Source: Zeimonas arvi (GTDB lineage: Bacteria; Pseudomonadota; Gammaproteobacteria; Burkholderiales; Burkholderiaceae_E). From it: a stretch of 64,000 nt of DNA. Location: positions 1-64,000 of the forward strand of contig NZ_VDUY01000008.1 of NCBI RefSeq assembly GCF_008039575.1, in the 5' to 3' direction. Both the position numbers and the translations under genes were made by a program. The notes under the pieces were generated by a model that did no database searches, had not been told where the DNA came from, and worked only from the letters and a program-made list of their open reading frames with translations. Shown piece after piece: positions 59,683 through 64,000 of the stretch; position 1 is the stretch's first letter; each line of letters starts with the position of its first letter.

Positions 59683-59698
59683 ACATGTTATGTCATGT
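59683..59698. promoter_or_regulatory. inverted repeat between PAS gene and nsrR
   Basis: ACATG-TTATGT-CATGT; the related GACAT-GTT-ATGTC overlaps it. It contains CATGTTATG, also found at 60336-60344. It lies in the shared control region of the divergent PAS gene and nsrR, 54 bases before the nsrR start; TAAGAT at 59666-59671 may be a -10. Confidence 0.5.
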
Positions 59699-59751
59699 CG
59701 TGTCGCCGCGCCCCATGAGGCGATCGGCGGCATGCTGCATCGAGGAAGGCC

Positions 59752-60258
59752 GTGCGACTCGCCGAATACACCGACTTCACATTGCGCGTGCTGATGTACT
59801 GCGCGGTCAATGCCGACCGCCTCGTCACTGTCGGCGAGCTCGCGGAGCAGCACGGCGTGTCGAAGAACCACCTGATGAAGATCGTCAGCGACCTCGCCAA
59901 CCAGGGGATCCTCGAGACGATTCGCGGCCGGGGTGGCGGGCTGCGCCTGTCCAGGGCACCCGACGAGATTCGCGTCGGCGGCATCGTGAGGCGCTCCGAA
60001 ACGGACTTCCGGCTGGTCGAGTGCTTCGACGGGCGCACCAACACCTGCACGCTGACGCCGACCTGCCGGCTCAGGCACCTGTTCGAAGGCGCGCTGGCCG
60101 CCTATTTCAGGGAGCTCGACGGCGCGACGCTGGCCGACATCGCGCCGCTGCCGCCGGAGCCTCGCGGCACGCCGCGCCGTGCAGCGAGCGGGCCGATCCT
60201 GGCGAAGATCGCTCCGCCGGTGAGCCGAAAGCGCGCGCCACCCAAGCGCTCGGGCTGA
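59752..60258 (+). CDS. nsrR: Rrf2-family nitric-oxide-sensing repressor NsrR
   Basis: A 168-residue regulator. MRLAEYTDFTLRVLMYCAV, the helix-turn-helix VTVGELAEQHGVSKNHLMKIVSDLANQG and the wing GRGGGLRLSRAP are NsrR-like. Three cysteines (91, 99, 105 in LVECFDGRTNTCTLTPTCRL) match the Fe-S ligands of NsrR. NO destroys the cluster and lifts repression. The start is GTG 59752 with GAGGAAGG 2-9 bases upstream. The last 25 residues are a basic tail. Probable targets surround it. Confidence 0.92.
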   Translation: MRLAEYTDFTLRVLMYCAVNADRLVTVGELAEQHGVSKNHLMKIVSDLANQGILETIRGRGGGLRLSRAPDEIRVGGIVRRSETDFRLVECFDGRTNTCTLTPTCRLRHLFEGALAAYFRELDGATLADIAPLPPEPRGTPRRAASGPILAKIAPPVSRKRAPPKRSG

Positions 60259-60313
60259 TCGGGCGCGCCGCACGCCTTCGAGCACCTGCTTGCGTGGCGG
60301 GCGCCGCGAGGGC

Positions 60314-60342
60314 TAATATAGATGTACAGACGATGCATGTTA
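60314..60342 (+). promoter_or_regulatory. promoter and NsrR-like site before the DUF2249 gene
   Basis: TAATAT at 60314-60319 may be the -10 (with TTGCGT at 60290-60295, spacer 18). GATGCATGTTA at 60332-60342 is identical to 59085-59095 and would lie just past the transcription start, a repressor position. Confidence 0.55.
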
Positions 60343-60434
60343 TGGCTCGCCATCGCATTGCGGTGGCTTGTCGCCGCGGCATCGAACTGACGACCCACCG
60401 ATCCTCGTCCATCGAATCCCGAGAGAGCCCGATC

Positions 60435-60692
60435 ATGTCGCAAGCCCACCAGCATCTTTCCCCGACCGCCGTCTACCCCTTCGATGCGCGGGGCGTGGCC
60501 AAGCGTTTTCGTCACGCGGCGATCTTCGGCGCGCTCGATTCGCTCCGCCCGGGCGAGACCATGCGCTTCGTCAACGACCACGACCCGCTGCCGCTGCTCG
60601 AGCAGCTTCGCGCCCGCTATGGCGAGAATGTCGACATCGCCTACCTGCAGCGCGAGGCCGGCGCGATCGTGATCGACTTCGTCGTGCGCTGA
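60435..60692 (+). CDS. DUF2249 domain protein
   Basis: An 85-residue single-domain protein: YPFDARGVAKRFRHAAIFGALDSLRPGETMRFVNDHDPLPLLEQL matches DUF2249, with the conserved FVNDHDP. DUF2249 genes are often in NsrR or FNR regulons and near denitrification genes; the activity is unknown. GAGAG is about 10 bases before the ATG. It follows nsrR by 176 bases, which hold an NsrR-like site. Confidence 0.9.
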   Translation: MSQAHQHLSPTAVYPFDARGVAKRFRHAAIFGALDSLRPGETMRFVNDHDPLPLLEQLRARYGENVDIAYLQREAGAIVIDFVVR

Positions 60693-60765
60693 GCCGACGC
60701 GCGCAGCGCGCCTCCCGCTTCGGCCCCTCACGGGGCCACTGGAGCCCGCTGCAAGGCCGGCGGGC

Positions 60766-62208
60766 TCAGCTGGCACCCAGGATCACCGGGTTCATGGTCC
60801 GCGCCGGGTCCAGTGCATCGCGAACCCGGCGCATGAGTTCGAGCTCCAGCGGCGAGCGCAGGCGCGCCAGCTCGCCCGGCAGGACGCGGCCGATCCCGTG
60901 CTCGGCGCTGAAGGTCCCGCCCAGGGCAGCAGCCTCGTCGTGCACGACCGCGCGCACGATGTCCGCGAAGGCGGCGGGATCCTCGAGCGCCTGCCAGTCC
61001 TCGAAAGAAAAGCGCGGGATGAAGTGCACGTTGCCGTCGCCCATGTGCGCGACCAGCACGATCGTGGCGTTCGGCCAGCGCGCCCGCACCGCTCCGCCGG
61101 CGCGGTCGATGAACGCGGGCAGCGCGCGCACCGGCACCGCCACGTCGCAGGCCAGCCCCATGCCGGACTTGCGATTGGCCTCGGCGATCGAATGGCGGAT
61201 GAACCAGAAGGCCTGCCGCTGCGCCTCGCTGGCCGCGATCGCAGCGTCGCGCAGTCGCCCCGCTTCGGCCAGGCGGCCCAGCGCGTCTTCCAGCAGGCCC
61301 GAGAGGTCGGCGCGCGCCCAGGTGTCGGCCAGTTCGACCAGCACTGCGTAGGGCGCCTCGGGATCGGTCGGCAGCCGGACGTCCGGAAACTGCGCGGCGA
61401 CCGTCTCCAGCTCGGCCCGGTTCAGCAGCTCGCAGCCCGCGATCCGTTCGCCGGCCATGGCCTGCAGCAGCTCCAGGGCCGCCAGCGCATCGTGGACGGT
61501 GTCGACGGTCAGCCAGGCGGCAGCGATCGCGGCGGGCTTCGGATGCAGGCGCAGCGCCACGCCGGTCACGATGCCCAGCGAGCCTTCCGCGCCGATGAAC
61601 AGCTGCTTGAGCGCGTAGCCGGTGTTGTCCTTGCGCAGCCGGCGCAGGCCGTCCCAGACGCGGCCGTCGGGCAGCACCACCTCGAGCCCGAGTACCTGCT
61701 CGCGGGTGCTGCCGTACTTCAGGACGCCGGTGCCGCCGGCGTTCGTCGACACGTTGCCGCCGATCTGGCACGAACCCTGCGCGCCCAGGCTCACGCCGTA
61801 GAGCCGGTCGCACGCGTCGGCCGCCTGCTGGATCGTCTCGAGCACGCAGCCGGCGTCGGCGACCAGCGTGTTGCCGAGCGGGTCGACGTCGCGAATCCGG
61901 TTCATCCGGCGCAGCGCGACCACGACCGGCGCGTTGTCGTCGGCGATCCGGTCACCCATCGGCACGGCGCCGCCGACCAGGCCCGTGTTGCCGCCCTGGG
62001 GCACGACCCGAACGCCGGCCGCGGCGCAGGCGCGCACGACTGCCGAGACCTCCTCGGTGCTGCCCGGCAGCACGACCGCCAGCGCCTCGCCGCCGTAGCG
62101 GCCGCGCCAGTCGCGCGTGTAGGGCGCCGTGTCGTCGGCGCCGGCCAGCACGTGGGGGGCGCCGACGCAGTCGCGCAGGGCGACGATCAATGCCGCGGCG
62201 TCGCTCAT
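60766..62208 (-). CDS. FAD-binding oxidoreductase, D-lactate/D-2-hydroxyacid dehydrogenase type
   Basis: A 480-residue flavoprotein of the VAO family. The FAD-binding region has VVPQGGNTGLVGGAVP and GGNVSTNAGGTGVLKYGSTREQVLGLE; the C-terminal cap has HMGDGNVHFIPRF and GTFSAEHGIGRVLPGEL, as in D-lactate, glycolate (GlcD) and D-2-hydroxyglutarate dehydrogenases. Which substrate is used cannot be read. GAGG precedes ATG 62208, which overlaps the stop of a small upstream gene by 4 bases. Confidence 0.92.
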   Translation of the reverse strand: MSDAAALIVALRDCVGAPHVLAGADDTAPYTRDWRGRYGGEALAVVLPGSTEEVSAVVRACAAAGVRVVPQGGNTGLVGGAVPMGDRIADDNAPVVVALRRMNRIRDVDPLGNTLVADAGCVLETIQQAADACDRLYGVSLGAQGSCQIGGNVSTNAGGTGVLKYGSTREQVLGLEVVLPDGRVWDGLRRLRKDNTGYALKQLFIGAEGSLGIVTGVALRLHPKPAAIAAAWLTVDTVHDALAALELLQAMAGERIAGCELLNRAELETVAAQFPDVRLPTDPEAPYAVLVELADTWARADLSGLLEDALGRLAEAGRLRDAAIAASEAQRQAFWFIRHSIAEANRKSGMGLACDVAVPVRALPAFIDRAGGAVRARWPNATIVLVAHMGDGNVHFIPRFSFEDWQALEDPAAFADIVRAVVHDEAAALGGTFSAEHGIGRVLPGELARLRSPLELELMRRVRDALDPARTMNPVILGAS

Positions 62209-62390
62209 TGCGCGCCTCGCTCCCGCTCTGTGCCCCGCACGGTCTTGCGCGCCATGCGCCATCGGTGCACCGCGCTCGGGCCGTGGGAATCCTGGCGCGC
62301 GTCGTTCTCGAACGGGATCGCCTGCCCGGCGATGAACTGGCGGGAGCGAACGCCCGGCGCGATCAGCTCGGGGGAAATCGGGAAGTCCAA
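62205..62390 (-). CDS. small hypothetical protein coupled to the FAD oxidase gene
   Basis: A 61-residue reading frame from TTG 62390, with GGAG 8 bases upstream, whose stop overlaps the next ATG (ATGA, 62205-62208). The product starts MDFPISPELIAPGVRSRQFIAGQ and is hydrophilic with a basic end RWRMARKTVRG; composition is like a real protein rather than a GC-rich shadow frame. I do not recognise a family. The frame is open further upstream but has no ATG or GTG there that looks used. Confidence 0.5.
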   Translation of the reverse strand: MDFPISPELIAPGVRSRQFIAGQAIPFENDARQDSHGPSAVHRWRMARKTVRGTERERGAQ

Positions 62391-62445
62391 GTCGGGTGCT
62401 CCGTCGTTGGTGGGCGGACGCGCAGGCGAGCCGGATGACGCCCGG

Positions 62446-62736
62446 TCAGCGCGCGGGATGCTTCCTTCCGGTGGCGGCGAGATCCTCGCGCAGTCGGGCA
62501 GGGAGCCGATTGAGCATCCACCGGATCGCGGCCGGGACCAGCACCAGGTCGTCGACGAGACCCAGGAACGGAAGGGTGAGCTCCGGCAACAGGTCGATCG
62601 GCGAGACCAGGTAGAGCAGCAGCAGTGCCGTGCCGGCCTTGAGCCAGAACGGCGCGCCGGGATGGCGTAGCGCGCGCCAGAGGGTCTTCGCGTCGCCGCG
62701 CACCAGGAGCCAGAGGGCCGACAGTCGCTTCCACAT
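62446..62736 (-). CDS. YkvA-like DUF1232 membrane protein
   Basis: A 96-residue protein: WRALRHPGAPFWLKAGTALLLLYLVSPIDLLPELTLPFLGLVDDLVLV is the DUF1232 core, with the SPIDLLPE signature and one or two short hydrophobic segments. Function is unknown. It is divergent from rpiA (72 bases between starts) and upstream of the 61-residue small gene. Confidence 0.9.
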   Translation of the reverse strand: MWKRLSALWLLVRGDAKTLWRALRHPGAPFWLKAGTALLLLYLVSPIDLLPELTLPFLGLVDDLVLVPAAIRWMLNRLPARLREDLAATGRKHPAR

Positions 62737-62808
62737 GCCGCGAATTGTCGCATTCCGCTTCGGAAGCCGGAGACGGAGCGCCGCAGCGCAATCGGCTAGA
62801 CTTCGAGG

Positions 62809-63486
62809 ATGAATCAGGACGAACTCAAGCGGGCCGCGGCCCGCGCCGCGCTCGACGAACTCGTCGACGGCGCCATCGTCGGGGTCGGCAGCGGGTCCAC
62901 CGTCAACTTCTTCATCGACTACCTCGGCGAGCGGCGCGAGCGGATCGCGGGCGCCGTGTCCAGTTCGGAGAAGAGCAGCGCGCGCCTGCGCGAGCGCGGC
63001 ATCGAAGTCCTGGAGCTGAACGATGTCGTGGCTGCCGGCAGGCCCATCCCGGTCTACGTGGATGGCGCCGACGAGATCGACACCGGCCTGCGGATGATCA
63101 AGGGCGGGGGCGGGGCGCTGACCCGCGAAAAGATCGTCGCGGCGGCCAGCGGGTGTTTCGTCTGCATCGTCGATGCCTCCAAGCTCGTCGAGCGGCTGGG
63201 CGCCTTTCCGCTGCCGGTCGAGGTCATCCCGATGGCCCGCGAGCTGGTCGCGAGCCGGCTGCGCGAACTGGGCGGCAGGCCCGTCGAGCGGGCCGGCTTC
63301 GTGACCGACAACGGCAACCTGATCCTCGACGTGGCCGGGCTGGGCATCGACGATCCGGTCGCCATGGAAACCCGCATCAACCAGTGGCCGGGCGTCGTGA
63401 CCGTCGGCCTGTTTGCGAGCCGCCCTGCCGACGTGGTATTGATAGCAAAGCCGGACGGCATCGAGCGCAGGCCGTCGCGCGGCTGA
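62809..63486 (+). CDS. rpiA: ribose-5-phosphate isomerase A
   Basis: A 225-residue pentose-phosphate enzyme interconverting ribose-5-phosphate and ribulose-5-phosphate. [36 protein letters not shown] and the catalytic Glu in the last of these are present. Length is normal. A methyltransferase gene follows after 28 bases, possibly in the same transcript. Confidence 0.97.
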   Translation: MNQDELKRAAARAALDELVDGAIVGVGSGSTVNFFIDYLGERRERIAGAVSSSEKSSARLRERGIEVLELNDVVAAGRPIPVYVDGADEIDTGLRMIKGGGGALTREKIVAAASGCFVCIVDASKLVERLGAFPLPVEVIPMARELVASRLRELGGRPVERAGFVTDNGNLILDVAGLGIDDPVAMETRINQWPGVVTVGLFASRPADVVLIAKPDGIERRPSRG

Positions 63487-63514
63487 AGCCAAGAAAGACA
63501 GACAGGAGAGCCGC

Positions 63515-64000
63515 GTGTCATCTCGATCGCCGCGAACGGATCTGGCCGGAGACAACGAAACCATCATCCAGAGCGACCATGCGGTACGACCGCAGCGCGA
63601 CGAGAAACTGACCTTCCTGCAAGGCTTCCTGCGCGAGCCCAAGGGCGTCGGCTCGGTGATCCCCAGCTCGCGATTCATGGAGCGCAGGCTGGTCGAGGTT
63701 GCGGGCCTCGCCACGGCCGATTCGGTGGTCGAACTGGGGCCGGGCACCGGCGGCACCACCCGGGCCTTCCTGAAGGCCATGCCGGCCGGTTCCGCGCTGA
63801 TGGCGATCGAGCTCGACGGGCTCTTTGCCGACCATGTCCGCAGCGCCATTCATGACCCCCGCCTGGTGGTCCACCAGGGCAGCGCCGAGGACATCGTCGA
63901 GACCCTGGCCGCGTATCGCCAGAAGTCGCCGCAGGCGGTGATCTCCGGCATTCCGTTTTCCACGATGCCGGCCGACCTCGGCCTGCGCATCGTCGAGGGC
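63515..64000 (+). CDS. SAM-dependent methyltransferase, PmtA-like, 3' end beyond window
   Basis: 162 codons from GTG 63515, cut by the window end. AGGAGAG lies 4-10 bases upstream. FLQGFLREPKGVGSVIPSSRFM near residue 35 and the SAM loop VVELGPGTGGTTRAFL, then MAIELDG and AVISGIPFSTMP, match bacterial phospholipid N-methyltransferases and related rRNA-dimethylase-like enzymes. Phosphatidylethanolamine methylation is the likely activity, but relatives of other function share these motifs. Confidence 0.8.
   Translation, partial: MSSRSPRTDLAGDNETIIQSDHAVRPQRDEKLTFLQGFLREPKGVGSVIPSSRFMERRLVEVAGLATADSVVELGPGTGGTTRAFLKAMPAGSALMAIELDGLFADHVRSAIHDPRLVVHQGSAEDIVETLAAYRQKSPQAVISGIPFSTMPADLGLRIVEG

Overview
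The window is a high-GC (roughly two-thirds G+C) chromosomal segment of a betaproteobacterium, most likely order Burkholderiales. This rests on gene order rather than on any marker search: rpsP-rimM-trmD...rplS, rpmE2-rho-trxA, ffs-dnaX-ybaB-recR followed by a CaiB/BaiF CoA-transferase, and carA-carB-greA-yhbY-rlmE-ftsH-folP-glmM are blocks familiar from that order. The genus cannot be set from the sequence alone. Almost everything is core chromosome; mobile DNA is limited to the end of an IS481-type element at bases 1-121.

Layout. 1-121: IS481-family end. 179-5179 (minus): moxR - DUF58 - transglutaminase - mltB operon with overlapping genes. 5357-10355: fatty-acid/acyl-CoA block (crotonase-fold protein, MarR regulator, etfB, etfA, acyl-CoA dehydrogenase). 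10421-12764: zinc-ribbon membrane protein and a radical SAM protein. 12870-17109: ribosomal operon rpsP-rimM-trmD-rplS with a DEAD-box helicase inserted before rplS, ending in a clear terminator. 17263-25475: Nudix, CobD/CbiB-like, rsgA, phhB, M48 protease, orn, MATE pump, GT39 glycosyltransferase. 25718-31029: rpmE2, rho, trxA, ffs (SRP RNA), dnaX, ybaB, recR. 31046-35980: CoA-transferase, VapBC-type toxin-antitoxin pair, a NitT/TauT-type ABC importer. 36336-37414: a secreted protein with a PEP-CTERM-like tail behind a textbook sigma-54 promoter. 37727-48646: carAB, greA, yhbY, rlmE, ftsH, folP, glmM. 48708-49013: tRNA-Pro, tRNA-Arg, tRNA-His. 49107-52682: an ECF sigma factor with a cytochrome c gene and, divergently, a ferritin-like protein and a di-heme cytochrome. 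52696-58952 (minus): ferredoxin - ccoN - ccoO - cytochrome c - SCO - CtaG-like - histidine kinase. 59201-60692: PAS protein, nsrR, DUF2249 protein. 60766-64000: FAD oxidase, small proteins, rpiA, and a methyltransferase cut by the window end.

How parts work together. Four regulatory circuits can be read from the DNA. (i) A MarR protein and etfBA diverge from a region with two copies of one 18-bp palindrome, placed on the -35 and the start site of a near-consensus promoter facing etfB. (ii) The ECF sigma gene and the divergent ferritin/di-heme cytochrome operon have matching promoters (TTGTCACC ... CGTCTA), implying one autoregulated regulon with an electron-transfer or iron role. (iii) An NsrR-type repressor sits among several CATGTTA-containing elements that occupy the promoters of the cbb3-type oxidase operon, of nsrR/PAS and of the DUF2249 gene, suggesting a nitric-oxide-responsive alternative oxidase. 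(iv) The PEP-CTERM-like gene has a -24/-12 promoter and an upstream pair of 10-bp repeats one helical turn apart.

The best candidates for something not well described are the ECF/ferritin/cytochrome unit and the compact oxidase operon, whose CcoN carries a CcoS-like N-terminus and whose CcoP position is filled by a one-heme cytochrome. No CRISPR array, prophage, restriction system or antiphage island was seen. Regulatory sites were read by eye and have not been scored against any matrix.
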